Assembly: GCA_038503035.1 (NCBI GenBank)
Contig: JAVSML010000046.1
Coordinates: 124,001-188,000 of the forward strand
DNA: 64,000 bases
Direction of reading: 5' to 3'
Source: Crocodylus rhombifer
Lineage: Eukaryota > Chordata > Crocodylia > Crocodylidae
Position 1 is the first letter of the stretch; every line of letters starts with the position of its first letter. Positions 1-12,380 of the stretch are shown piece by piece. Under the pieces are notes generated by a model. That model was not told where the DNA came from, ran no database searches, and saw only the letters and a program-made list of their open reading frames with translations. The position numbers and the translations under genes were made by a program.

Positions 1-3000
1 GAACAGACATTGCAAGCAGCCTGGTTTCATCCGGATGGCTTTTGTCTAGGCACGTTCAGTTATTTTGTGAGGATGGTGCATGTGCAGTCTGGCCATTACT
101 AGAAGGTGTAAGAGCCTGAAAACAACTTTAATTATAAAAGAGACACTCCATATTTTGCTACAATTGAGGAAGTCTCTACTAACGTGTAAACTGTAATTTT
201 TTGGAGGCTTATATGTTGGCTACTTTTAAATGGATATACGCAGAGACAGGAGAAGGCATTACCCCTCACAAAAACCACACCATGTCAATTTTCATGTCTC
301 TGCTCCAAATCACAGAGCCACATCCACTATTCCAGAAAAGGTCATCAGAATTTTTTAACATGGGCAAAATCACACATTTTCACTGAGTCTTCTTCTCAGA
401 CATGGTTGCATTCTTTGGGCTGATTTCCCCCCCCCCACAACTTTCAGTGACAGGTATGGAAATATTCAGCCCAATGGGTTAAAGTTTGAGAGTGTTGCAG
501 GTAAATGAAAATACGGCCTTATGGGCACTGATGGGAAACCTGAAAATGGGTGGTGCTTTTGACCCCACTCCGGAACAATAGTAATAGCAACAGCAACAAT
601 AACAATGACAAATAATGAATACAGTTATCAATTACTACTGATTTCCAAGATCTTGGCATCCATTTGTAAATAAAATCTACCGTGAAGGTTGTCAAAATGC
701 GACTTCCACTTTTTTGAGTCTGGGAAAACTGAGCCAGTTTCAGGTGCAGTAAGCCTCATATCAATGTAACAAAACACTAGTTTCTGTACTTCGGCAGCTC
801 TCTGTGGTAAATTTACTACGGCAGGCTTGGGTTTTAAACATTATGACTAGGAAAATCAGGAGTCTCAAAGTTACAGTAATGTCACTGGTAAATCACAATT
901 GTTTCGACATTAAACTGATAGTTAATTCCAATAATACTGGTATCCTCAAAATGATGATTCCATATGGCATTTATGGTTCTTAACAGGTAAAATAAAGGCA
1001 GAGTAGTATGATACATCTGAGAAGCTTTTATTCTGTCGAGTTGCACTGGTTTTTCAGGGTAAAGTGTCCTCTTAGTCCATCGGCATCTTCAGAGGACATT
1101 TCATTTTGTCATCTCTAAGTTGTGCTGTATGAACAGATGTTGCTTTATTATTTTTTCTACACTTTTATACGAATCATTGTCTATGTTACTTTTTCACATT
1201 TCCTTTATTCCATGTTATCACTGGTGACTTTTTAAAACCTGTAAAATCACCTTATCCTCCCAACACAAAAATGTCTGATTTGTAACCCCTCTGGGGGCCA
1301 ATTGCTAAGTCCTTAATTTGAGATGGGTAGCTTCCTTCTCTTGCATTTTAAACCATTAAATGTCAGATAGAAGTGCAGCAGATTTTAAGAGAGTAGAATT
1401 GAGCTGAGCTTAGGAAACGAATTCTTGTTTGCTTTCCCTCACTTTCTACAGTCCGTCTGAAGTATTTGCCAGAATAGTGGAATTTGGAGCTTTTTATTGG
1501 CCTGGCCATTGAAGATACAGTCTCTGCAAACATATCTATAGTTATCTTGGTTTTGAATTTTGAAGGGTGTATAGTCATAGTGCTTCTTCAGCAAGTTTAA
1601 TAATAAGTATAGAGATGAAATCAGTTCTTGTATAATGCAATGAAAGGGCTTTATTTCAAAGCCAGTAAGGTTGCTAAGTGACAACTGGCTACCTACCTAT
1701 CTCATTTACAAAACCCACACACTTCAAAGCAAGGATCTGAATAGTTAAGGAAATCCTCCATTTCCCACATAATACTTTTAAATTCATTCTTAACCAGAAT
1801 AAATGCACACTTATTCACAATGCAAGAGCCTTAACTCGGACCAATATAAACTCTGCTCCTTCAGTTGTAATTTCCAACTAAAAACACAACACAAAATGCA
1901 TGTGAAAGAGAAATACACAAATACTTGGCATGCTTTTCCATATTCAGTGATTCACTTGCGAGTAAAGTGACTGTAAATTGCCACTACATCGGAACGGTGG
2001 TGGGAGATACACATTTTGCACCAGCATAGAGATTTGTTTCAACTCTACCAGTCTATGAATTGTTTCTTTACTAGGCAGCCTCCTATCTTCAATTGCAGGC
2101 ATTCTTTTGAGTAGAAAATGGTAGGAGGATGGACTTTACAAATAGTTCTCTTTGGCTGTGTGGGATTCAAAGTAATCAACCTCTCCCCTTCCTGTATCAC
2201 TGCTTACTCTTTGTGTGCCATTAAGCTGGGATCCAAAGCATCCAGAGAGCAGAGGCGTTCTCCAAATTCTTGGGTTGGGACTGACTTCATGGCTTTCTGG
2301 GTCTTGCAGGAGGCCAGAAGAATTTTATTCAATTTACATTTTGTACAAATATTCTGTCTGATTCGGACTTTTCCAAGCTTACTCACTTACACTGCCCAAT
2401 TGCTTTTGTATTTTAGTGTACTCTGGAAGCACACAGAAGGTAGTACTGGAGGAGAATGCCATCACTGTGTGTTAAACTGGTGCCACTGGCAACAGTTTTA
2501 AAATCCTACAATATCTGGTTTAAGGGCTGGTTTCAGATATAATGACATAAGAAGGACACCTCTGTCCTCGTGTATCACTATGCAAGTAGAGATCAAATTC
2601 TTGCCTTTGTAATCCCTTTGTTTGAGTATCTTGGGAGATGTTGTCAAAATATCCCAGTCTGTGTAAGAAAAATAAATAAGTGAGTAAAGCAAAGTTGTAG
2701 CTGTATATGCCCTCAAATATTCAACTTTAGCCAGCCATGTTTTTAAATGTTGGGCTAACTGGCTTTCTTCAAACCACAGAGCTAGTTATGGGCTGATACA
2801 AGGAAAGACTCTGGCCCCTAGTCCTGTTTTTTAATAACTAGGCTTTCTGGCAGGATAAGCTGGACACATGAGTTTAGATACAAAAAATTGCTAAAAGATG
2901 ATTCTTTGCATGTGGCTTGAAGTGAATCTGAGGATATGTTCACAGAGCTAAGGAGCGTGTTCTCAGTGGGAGGATAAGACGGGGTATATAAGTTGTGTGC

Positions 3001-4948
3001 CCTCATATTACAACAGAAGGTTATAATTTTAAAATATTACACATTGGTATAGTATCCATTGCTAGTATTAAAATATTCATGATTAAATGCCAATGGTGTC
3101 ACTTATATTTAGGGACAATCTTGATGTGCTGAAAATAGGAAATGCAAAGTCAAGTTATATAATAAACCTATGAGAATAAAATATATTGTTGGTACACTAA
3201 AGAGACCCAGAGGAGGCAGAAAGAATAAGTTGTTTTTTTTAATGGAAAAACATCTTGGGTTTCTTGGACAGCAAGCAAAGATCATATTCCTATCTAGAAA
3301 AAGAGTTATGCATTTATTATATCCTAAATGACAAGCTATACAGGATCTTTTGCATGTTATTGGAAAATATCTTTTGCTCTTAAGAGTAATCATAAACATT
3401 GAGAAAAAGCCATTTTCCACAACATATCTATTGATTTAGCCTCATAAATAATAGAAGATACAATGCCTGTGTAAATCTCTTTAAATGAAACTAAATTCAA
3501 ACATATTTGAAATATGAGAAAATAAAATAACTTGAGATCCCCAGGGAAAATAATTACGTGCAACTCTTTTGACTTAAGGAGTGTTTTTGCTAAAAGGCAT
3601 AGGCTATTTACATGTGAATGGAAAGACTTTCTACCTCATCCTAGGAAGAAAGTTGAGATGCATTAGCAGCAAGGCATTATAAAAATGTTACAGAAGAGAC
3701 AGTGATTTTTGGACTTTATGACAGGAAGTCATTGAGAATTTCCTGAAAGAAGTAAAAGAAGAGTGTATTTGCATTCTGTTCAGTGATCTGGGAGTACTTA
3801 TATATTTATAGGAAAATTCCAAGAGGTTGTGTGTGTTTTCCATTACACAGCCTTCCCATAAAAAATAAATAAATGTTGCTACAGTAAACTCATAGTTATA
3901 CTTTTGTTCTCCTTGCTGTAAAACTTATTATGGCCCATCATAGTTTTGATCATGCCTCAAACATAATTCTGAAATCTTTTCTTTTCCTTGTGAATAGTGC
4001 ACGGTTTTGTAGTAAAGGAGGTGTTTCAAGACCCGATATTAATGTAAATGTGTATTTAAGAAAAAAACTTCTTGACTTAACTGAATTTAGAGTAAATGAT
4101 TAAAAATGAAAGAATATAAAATAACTAATTTATTTTGCCATACATTTAAATGTTCCACCTCACTCAGCTTCTGTGAAGATTGATGTCAGTTTCACTTAGG
4201 TTTTGTAGGTTTAAACAAACGCGGTTATTTAGATGTAAATTGCGTTGTCATTGTTCCTTTAAAACTGACATCAAATCAAAAGTCACTCTTGTCCATAGGT
4301 TGGCATGATTCATTGCAGAGATAGCTGCTACGTTTTTGTTGCTGAAGCGGCCTTTGCATTTTGGTCAGAGGAGAAGCAATTGCTCTGGCGATGGGACAGG
4401 CTGGGTTCTGAAGCGACTAGAACACGCTACCTAAATTCGTAGTTCGTTTTGTAAGTTGGCCTCTAGTCTGTTATGTGACCGTCGGCAACCGACATCGCCC
4501 TACGTCCCCATTACCCCTCTGGTTACACATTATTCTTACTAGGATCACAAATAATGCCACTGGGGAGATGTGGGCCAGGATGAACATGAGCAAAATGAAT
4601 ATGTTCCAGGGTCCAGCAGAATCAGGCTGTGTTCATGAATATGCTACATGGTGTATTGGTATCTTGCAGAGCTGGCACTCCCTGAAAATTGAGCAGAGGC
4701 AGCGATAGCTGGCTTTGAACCTCTCGACAGTTCTCGCTACGTTTTTCTATGCATTTGATGGTGTTCTGTAACCATCAGCTACAGACATCGTGGTCTATGA
4801 TGCTGAGGTGAAGCATTTTTAGCAGGAGTCCCACAGATTAAGCCCTATGCCTTCCCAAGTGTCACTCTGATCCCCTTCCTCTTCCTGCTCTGCTGCTCTG
4901 CTTTCTTCTCCCTGTCTTGTGCTCACTGTCAGCAAATCTAGAACCATA
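1..4948. other. Unique AT-rich intronic stretch
   Basis: No gene or clear transposon is visible. A short poly-C run lies at about 428-438 and a degenerate AAT/CAA-rich patch at about 579-615. The segment at roughly 4140-4520 is richer in CpG than its surroundings and is discussed as a possible regulatory element. The short open frames here show no recognisable protein. Confidence 0.6.
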
Positions 4949-5573
4949 GGGCATGTGTAGATGAAATGGGGGCCCACTTCAATTTAGGGCCAAGTAAACC
5001 CCCGTGTTGTGCACACACCTATGCACTTACCTGCCTCTCTGGTGGCAGGGAGGGGAGGGTGAGCTGCCTGGGCTGTGGGGGGGCTGGTGCTTTTGTCTGT
5101 GGCAGTGGCGCCCCACCCCCAAGTGGCACCTGCCCGCAGGCTCGGGCGGTCCCAGGGGGCACCACAGCTGTGGAGGGAAGCACCGGGCTCCCGCACAGCT
5201 CAGGTGGGCAGGCAGGATCCAGGGCTGAAAAAAAAAATCAGACTTGCCACTTTTTTTTTTCATGGGTGGATCTTGTCTTCCTGGACTGCTGCCAGGCTGC
5301 CTGCAGGGCTTCCTGCAGAGCCCCTGAGCTGCCCCTGTGCTTTGCTCCGTGGCTGTAGGGCAGCAAACTAAAACTACTCAGAGGAGTTTTAGTTTGCTGT
5401 GCTCCAAGTCATTTAAGGCACATTACACCATGTGAATTTGCTACAGTGGCTGGAATTACTGCGCAATATGCCGTCAACGCCTGCAAACACCGATACCTTT
5501 GAAGTGGTGGAAAAGCATTTAACCCTCTTTAAAGTGTCATGCACATATACCCCTCATTTCATCTACACACAGT
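4949..5573. mobile_element. MITE with GTGTAGATG-type terminal inverted repeats
   Basis: The left end (gcatgtgtagatgaaatg) is repeated in inverted form at the right end (catttcatctacaca). The element is about 625 bp with a GC-rich interior and no coding capacity. A shared tag trinucleotide flanks both ends. This fits a PIF/Harbinger-like MITE of the sort abundant in crocodilians (the published Chompy group is a candidate), but the family assignment is inference. A near-perfect hairpin lies inside at 5361-5399. Confidence 0.65.
5361..5399. repeat. Internal 19-bp inverted repeat (hairpin) in MITE
   Basis: The arm at 5361-5379 pairs with 5381-5399 in 18 of 19 positions, around a single-base loop at 5380. 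It sits inside the MITE at 4949-5573, so a foldback within the element is the simplest explanation. Confidence 0.8.
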
Positions 5574-8480
5574 CTTAGTCACATTGTCTTCCATGGGAAC
5601 ACTCCTGATTTAAACCTAGATGAGTGAGAGCAGACCCAACACTTCTTTACAGGAAAGACAGCAAAAGTTTTAGGAAACACAATCTAGATTTTCTAATTAC
5701 TTTGTTTGTGATTACCTTCAGCATCTGGGGGCTCCTGGTATAGGAAACCAGAAGTACCTACAAACCTTAACTTGATGAGATAATGTTGGTCAATATTCTC
5801 TTTTCTTAAAGGAAAAAAAAATAGTATTGAATGAATTTATTTGACCACTTTCCATCATATAATTATTACAAAGACGTTACTTTGGGCACTTTCTCATTCT
5901 TACTGGCCCTGGGTTTGTCCTTATAAAGTGGTCAACAGGGCTTGGCTGGACCATCTGTGTAGATATGCCTACATGATGCTTGATCATTGTTTTGAAATAA
6001 ATGTTAAAATAAGAATATATATATTTTTAAAATGTTGGTCTACCCAGACATCAACAGGATATTATTAGTCCCAAGAACTGACGACAGTTTGACAGCCTGA
6101 TGCATAGAGGAAGGAAGTTTACAAACATCTCAGAGAGAGCCATGTTGAGCAGTTGAAGGAAATGAGGCATGTCCTGCTGTTATTGTGCTTATAGCAGTGG
6201 GATTCCCAGGGGACAGAAGAAGCCCATCTTGAGACCTCAGTCTGGCAGAGAGTTAGTTGACTCATATTTTATTTTTGTTGTTTTTGTACTAGCCCATTAT
6301 TGTTCCAATTGTGGTATTTTTTATAAATAAAAGGCTGCTATAATTTTATTCACAGCTATTGATTGATAGATTGGGCACAAATGAATAAAAACAAACATCT
6401 AGAGCTAGCCATTTTTTGTCTTTTTAATGTTTTAAAGTGGCAGATCCAGTATCTCCCATATTAATAAGTACAACTACTTTTGTAATCTTGAGTGTATCTG
6501 ACATGTGTGTGAAATAAAATACACAAAAATACATTGAAGAGGATGATTTAGTGCCATGGATTTGATCCTGTGAGTTGCTTAATGTGTCCAGATGGATACC
6601 CAGGAACTTCAATGCCCACTGAAATCATTGGGAGGGAGAAAGGCCCCTTTTGCATCTTTGGGACTTACTACAACTGCCAAGTTTGATTGTCCATTAATTT
6701 AAGCACCTAGTGCACTGATGGGGGGGGGGATGTAAAGCCATGTTTTATATACAATAAAATGATATTAAGTGAATTTAGTGTTTGGAGGTGATGCACGATC
6801 ATCAGAGCTGAATAAGAGTACAAAGGAATCAGACATGTAGCCTCTCTTCACTTCCTCACCAGAAGGTCTCATTGCTTCCTTGAAAAGAATAAAGATAAGA
6901 GAATACATTTTTACACATTTACTCTTTAGGCTCTGAGTTAACAATGTCAAGAAGAATGACAATTGGCATCATCTGTGTGCCTGTATATTGCAAGAGATGT
7001 GGTATTTCTAAAATGAAAACCATGACATTCTTAGCCATTGCAATGCATATAATTTACAAAACACCTACTGTCCAGGTGCCCCCTGGAAAATTAATTCATT
7101 TATCTCTTGCCACGTCTTAGCACAAAAGGATGAATTTTCGGTGGCATCTTAGGTTTCAGCCCTACCTTCTTACCTCTGATACTGAATTCAGTAATAATAA
7201 TAGGAATTGTCTAGCTAGGTTCCTGCCAGAATGACCCTTTTTCTTGACATATGCATAATATTAATGTTCTGTCATCTTATTTTTGTAGCTCTCAAAACAT
7301 TGCTAGGTGCTTCATGAACTGGTAAAAAGATGGCTACAAATCACTGACATGTTTCAGGCTCTGAACCAAAGCCCTGTGAAGTTAACAGAAAGACTTCTCC
7401 ACCGTTTAATAGTCTTTGATAAGGACTTAGGTAGACAAGGTGGAAAAAGAGATATAATACACAACAGGCTTTAGACTAATTTTTTTCCCTTCATTTATGA
7501 TTGTGAATTTCTATCTGTTGCTTATTGGGTTTGCTTGTTCTTTACTTTCAAAATTCTTTTCTCCCTCTTCTTCCTTCCCCTTTTTATATTCTGTGGCTTT
7601 TTTGCTATCTTTCCTCCCCTCCTTTCTTTGGTATAATGTGAATTGTGAGCAGGTCCATTAGACCATAACATCTTGTATCACTTAACCTCTCTAGAGCAAT
7701 GTGAAATAGATTTGGATGATGCTGGTTTCAAAGAAACTCATATTTTGTTGGTTGGGAGAGATGGAGAAAAAACATCATGATTTCTTACTGTGGCTTGCCT
7801 GGTAGAGAGGGGTTATCAGAACAGGGAGAAAAATGCAGGGGAAAAAATGAATAGTGTTAAATCTTCCAAGGGCACTAGAGGAATGATGATTCAGGGATTA
7901 GACTGGGATTCAAGTGGCCTAGACTGAGTTTTCTGGTTGACTGTAGACTTCATGTGTAAACTTGGATTGGTAATCTTAGGGCCAAAGCCAACACACACAG
8001 CCTTCATTCACAGCAGCACTTTCCCCCTGCCCTGGCTGATCCCTGTCCATGACAGGAGGAGCACTGTCCAGCCCAGCCTTCCTCCCACCTTTAACCGCTG
8101 CTCAGAAGGAGCTGGGCTGGACACGTGCAGGCGGGGTGGTGCCTGCTCCAGTCCGTCTGCCTTGCTCCTACAAGGTGCATGCTGGCATTTTGATGAATAG
8201 CTATAGATTTTTTGAAAGCCAGTGGATTATCACATCTGTTTCAAAGAATAGTTAAAAGAAAAATACAGACGGCCTGTGCTTGCATACATGCACGCCCACC
8301 CATAAACATGCCCACACCAAAAACAAACAAAAACTAAAAAAAGGTTAAAAAGTATCCTAACTCTCTTGCTCATGTTTTTAGGACTGTTTTAATACTAAGG
8401 GTAAGGAAGATAACTGGGCATTACTCCAAATCCTGGCAGTTTTTCTTTTCCAAGGCACTAATATTGGGATTAGCATGTTG
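5574..8480. other. Mostly unique intronic stretch
   Basis: This is AT-rich DNA with a G run at about 6721-6729 and pyrimidine-rich tracts near 7.55-7.63 kb. No gene, RNA or well-bounded transposon could be recognised. The part around 7.97-8.2 kb is GC-richer and may be a degraded repeat. Confidence 0.5.
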
Positions 8481-9075
8481 CTTAAAAGCAGGGGTGGGCA
8501 ATTATATTGGGCGGAGGGCTGCTTACTGAGTTCTGGGAATCTGTCAAGGACTGCATTGGTTGTCCCGCCCTCTGACAGGTGCCCTGCCCCCTGGTCACCA
8601 TCTTGTGACCAGAAGTCCCGCCCCCTAGCCCCTGATTTTTGCCACTAGAAGTCCCTCCCCTTGCCCCCAGAAGTACCCCGTTCAGCAGGGGGTTTTGCCT
8701 TCTTAGAACAAGAAAAACACCAAATTATATTATAAAAAGGGAACATCTACAGCATTTATTAATTTGGTTTCAAAAAATATTTTTGTCCTGATTTACCTGT
8801 GTTTGTGTAGTGTACATAGAGCTGATTGCACAATATCTTAAAATGAAGTCTTATTCTTGTATATTGTGTGGGGTGGGTATAGATTTGAGGGGGGCTGTGG
8901 GTGTGTGGTTATGTGGGGTGAGAGAGAGAGACAGTGTGTGTGGGTGGGTGGGTGGGTATGGGGTTTGTGGGGGACTGGGTGCCTCGGGTGTGTGAAGGGA
9001 TGTGGGGGGTCTGCGTGTATGGCAGTGCAAGGGGCATGTGTATGGTGGGGTGTATGTGTGGGACTCGGCCTATGC

Positions 9076-9080
<5 letters not shown>

Positions 9081-9111
<31 letters not shown>
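9081..9111. repeat. (CA)n microsatellite
   Basis: About fifteen CA units without interruption, within the hAT-like element at 8489-9550. Variable-length sequence of this kind is probably polymorphic. Confidence 0.95.
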
Positions 9112-9113
<2 letters not shown>

Positions 9114-9222
9114 TCCCTGCATGCATACACACATGCTGAGTCCCTGCCTGCGTGCTCGTGTACACGCAGACACGCGCACAGTCCTTGTCTGCCCCCCCCA
9201 CACGTACATTGTTCTTGCCTGT

Positions 9223-9240
9223 CCCCCCCCCCCCCCCCCC
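9223..9240. repeat. Poly-C tract
   Basis: Eighteen consecutive C residues follow gt. Another C run lies at about 9192-9199. The length may be uncertain because sequencing is error-prone at such runs. Confidence 0.9.
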
Positions 9241-9558
9241 GCCCCAGTCCCTGCCTGCATACATATGCACATACACCCTGTATCAGCAGGGCCCTGCACT
9301 CCCTGGTACCAGGATGTAGCTGGCAGGGCGGGGGCAGGAAGGGAGTAAAATGGCTGGGGATGGGCGAGGCTGGGCTGTTCAGCCCTGCTAAGGCTCCCCC
9401 TGGTCCTACTGCCCCTGGCTTTTGTCAGCTTTGACAGGCTGCCAGGGCAGATAAATATTAATTTTCTAATTTTTTTAGGGGCCTTGTGGGCTGGATAGAA
9501 TGGCCTGCCAAGCCGGATGCAGCCCGTAGGCCATATTTTCCCAGCCCCAGCTTTAAAG

Positions 9559-11719
9559 CCATTACCATTCTTCACCTGCATAAATGCTTGAGAATTTTGA
9601 AAACTCAAAGCTCATAAAGTATATTTGCTACACAATGCAAGACAATTTTTTGTTCTCTCTTGGATTTATTTTGATATTTTGGTGCCTGGTTTTGTACAGG
9701 CTTATATACAAATATGTATATTCCTTGATAGTTAGGTGTATGGTGGTATATGTGATAAGCCCCCCTCCTTTGCCCTCTTCGGCCCTGAAAATGAGGTTAT
9801 AAGCATGCTCTGAATATGCTCCTAGCAACATTTTCAAGACCTGTTTCCAGTGGTTTAAGGGTACTTTCAGGGTATGCTTTCTTCCTCTTCTGATGCTCAT
9901 GGCTTTCCCAAGTAGGATCATTAAATTAGGTAGAACCTTGTCAGTTAAATTGTCTCTATAACCATGTGGGCAGCTATGAAACAGTTATAATACAGTGTGT
10001 TTTCACATTCACTGTGTTGTAGCTACTTGGGAGCACTGAATTGGAAAGAAGATGCCAAAATTGGATGATAAGATAGTGAGTAAACCAATGGAAACTCATG
10101 CTTGTGGCGGCTAGAAGACTCTCGGGTAGGCTGATGGGAGCAAAATGGAGGCAAAGAGCATTTCCTGTTAATAGCTGTCTCGATCCCATACCCTTGAGGA
10201 AGTTTATGTTCTTTTCTTGATAATAGGAAATGGTGAGGCTGAAAGATATGAGGCTATGAAATAAGTTTAACTGCAGAAAGCGACATAAACTTATTAATTC
10301 CATTAATGGTAAGTTTCCAATTCATCAAACGTTTTTAATCGTTGTGCATTTACCTCTTGTTTTTCCTTATAAAACACAAATACCATACCGTACAACACTG
10401 AAAGTCTCAAAAACTGAAAATGAAGAATATGCTGTGTAAGATTCAGCTGACTCGGATGAGAGAATTTTGCCTGCTCACAGTAGATTACAGGTGACTTCAG
10501 TTGGAAGTCTTAAAGCCATTTTTCTCTGCCATGCTGGTCCTGTCGCTGTGGGTGTGTAAGAGCAATCTTCCAAGGCTCTAGTGGGGATGCAGCTGATGTA
10601 CGGGCCCTATAAGAAGCAGCATTTTTCCACGGCTGGAGGACTGTTTGTTTATCGGGTGATGACTAACAAAAGAATTCAAAGAATTAAATAAGTTGCCTAA
10701 CTCCTTAGGAGCAAAGGTTGTACTTTTGTTGAGGAGTGGCAAGGTTTTGGGGAATAGACCCAGTGATATTTAGTCTGTATATCTGGCCAGTTTTTACCAA
10801 TAAGCTAGTCTGTCTCTAAAAAATATTTTGAACAATTAAGTAGATACCACATTTTGATTATAGAATAAAATCTTACAAGATACTATTTTTTTAGTATTTT
10901 GGAAGGGATAACAGATCTGCTGCCACTTTCCTTTACCATTTAATCAGTAGAGTTTGCAGGAGATGTGTGTATTTGGGTGTGGATGTTCTTGCTTACAATC
11001 CACAAAGCCTTTTTTTTCCTCTGTTGAAGTAAGATGCAGCTGACATCAGTCTCTTTGCCTTTTTATGATATGGGGATGCGGTGGTATCAAAGCAGGCAGG
11101 ATGAAAGCACAAAAGCTTCCTGTTTCCAGCTGTTTTCCTCAGCAAAGATTTTTTTCCAAAGATGATGCTTCCTTTCAAGGGGTTTTTAATCTGCAAACTG
11201 TTTCCTCAGTTTATTTCACTACAGTAAAATGTGTTCCCTTTAGGTCATATCTGTCTCTCTCAAAAACCAACCTGCCCTTTTCAATAGTTTTATTTGCTAC
11301 TCAAAAGAACAAACATGACTTTATAAAGAACCTTTAATGAAGTACAAAGACCAATAAACCTTTTGCCACTAGAACTGAAAATTTATAGTGATGATATTTT
11401 TAATTTAAAAAAACTGGAATAAATGAGACAGCAGAAATGTACTGACTATATGGCACTTACAGAGTAGAGTTTTACACATTTTTAATATTATTTGTTACTT
11501 TGGTTTCCAAGAATTTTAATATTTGACCACATTTGTTGCAAAGCCTGGGCTCCAGGGAGCTTACTGGCAAAACTGACATTGATTTAATTCTGTTCAAGAT
11601 TTGAGCCTTGGTGCCTTTAAGGATATATGGTAGTTAAGGAAGTCCTAATGACTCATACAGGTCCCCAAGGCACTTGCATCCAGGAGTAGCATGTATGACA
11701 GCAACGGAGGTAGCTTCCC
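9559..11719. other. Unique intronic stretch
   Basis: AT-rich DNA without a recognisable gene or bounded transposon. Short open frames near 9.63-10.3 and 11.0-11.3 kb have no recognisable domains. Confidence 0.5.
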
Positions 11720-11727
11720 TTACACCA

Positions 11728-12372
11728 AGAATGTCAAACACAGTTGGTCCCATGGGCCAGATGGGTGTTGCGGGATTCATCCAGCCCATGGACTGATGAT
11801 GTGGGGCCACGTCTGCGGGCTGGAACTAGCACATGGACCACCCCCTTCCCCGCCCGTGCTGGATCCTGCACCCGTGGTACACTCGCTGAGCAGTCCAGGA
11901 CTGTGCCATGTGTAGCGCCTGTTCTAGTCAGATTGGGATGAGACCCGCGAGCAGTGCCTGCTCCTGCTGGTGCAAGGTTGACACTGTGTGCAGTGCAGGT
12001 CCCAGACCAGCTGAAGCAGGCACCAGCTTTAGCCTGTGGGAGACCATGGAGTCCCCGCCACTGCATGCCAGATCTAACTCTGGCTGGTTCAGAACTGCAC
12101 TGCACATGGGATGCCCAGCACTAAGGGCCAGATAATGTGGCTCTAAGGCAGTGGTTCCCAACCTCAGGTCATGATCCAAATGAGGGTCACAGGGGCAGTG
12201 CTGGTGGTGCTGCACACAAAGGATGAGCCACACCATGGGTCTGGAGCTCTCGCCACCCTGGCTGCTGCCACCGCACTCCTCTCCCAGCAGCAGGTTGCCA
12301 CAAAAAAAGGTTGGGAACCACTGCTCGAAGGGTTGGAACCAGATCACAGCTCATATCTTTGACACCACTCTC
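11728..12372. mobile_element. hAT-like element (outer, interrupted)
   Basis: The left end (agaatgtcaaac) and right end (tttgacaccactctc) form imperfect inverted repeats. Flanks ttacacca (11720-11727) and ctacacta (12373-12380) agree at 6 of 8 positions, consistent with an old hAT target duplication. The GC-rich interior is non-coding and is interrupted by a second element at 12149-12323. Confidence 0.6.
12149..12323. mobile_element. Nested 175-bp hAT MITE with 16-bp perfect TIRs
   Basis: The termini cagtggttcccaacct and aggttgggaaccactg are perfect 16-bp inverted repeats. Flanks ctctaagg (12141-12148) and ctcgaagg (12324-12331) match at 7 of 8 positions. The element inserted into an older hAT-like element, so it is the younger of the two. 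Its termini are typical of Charlie-type hAT MITEs. Confidence 0.9.
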
Positions 12373-12380
12373 CTACACTA

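Larger units (their letters stand above)
8489..9550 (+). mobile_element. hAT-like non-autonomous element with simple-repeat interior
   Basis: The element begins caggggtgggcaa and ends with the inverted counterpart (ttttcccagccccag). The 8-bp flanks cttaaaag (8481-8488) and ctttaaag (9551-9558) match at 7 of 8 positions, the duplication length of hAT transposons. The interior holds TG/CA and GGGTG-rich simple repeats that open long spurious reading frames on both strands. A related copy lies in the opposite orientation at about 35.1-36.46 kb, sharing both ends and the AT-rich middle. No transposase is visible. Confidence 0.8.

Noticed and set aside
2118..2501. 127-codon open frame (+)
   Set aside because: AT-rich intronic context, no domain, no splice-site logic and no similarity I recognise. 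Length is within chance expectation for 64 kb.
8838..9608. 256-codon open frame on the minus strand
   Set aside because: Its sequence is largely translation of CA, GGGTG and poly-C simple repeats (His/Thr/Pro runs), inside a hAT-like element.
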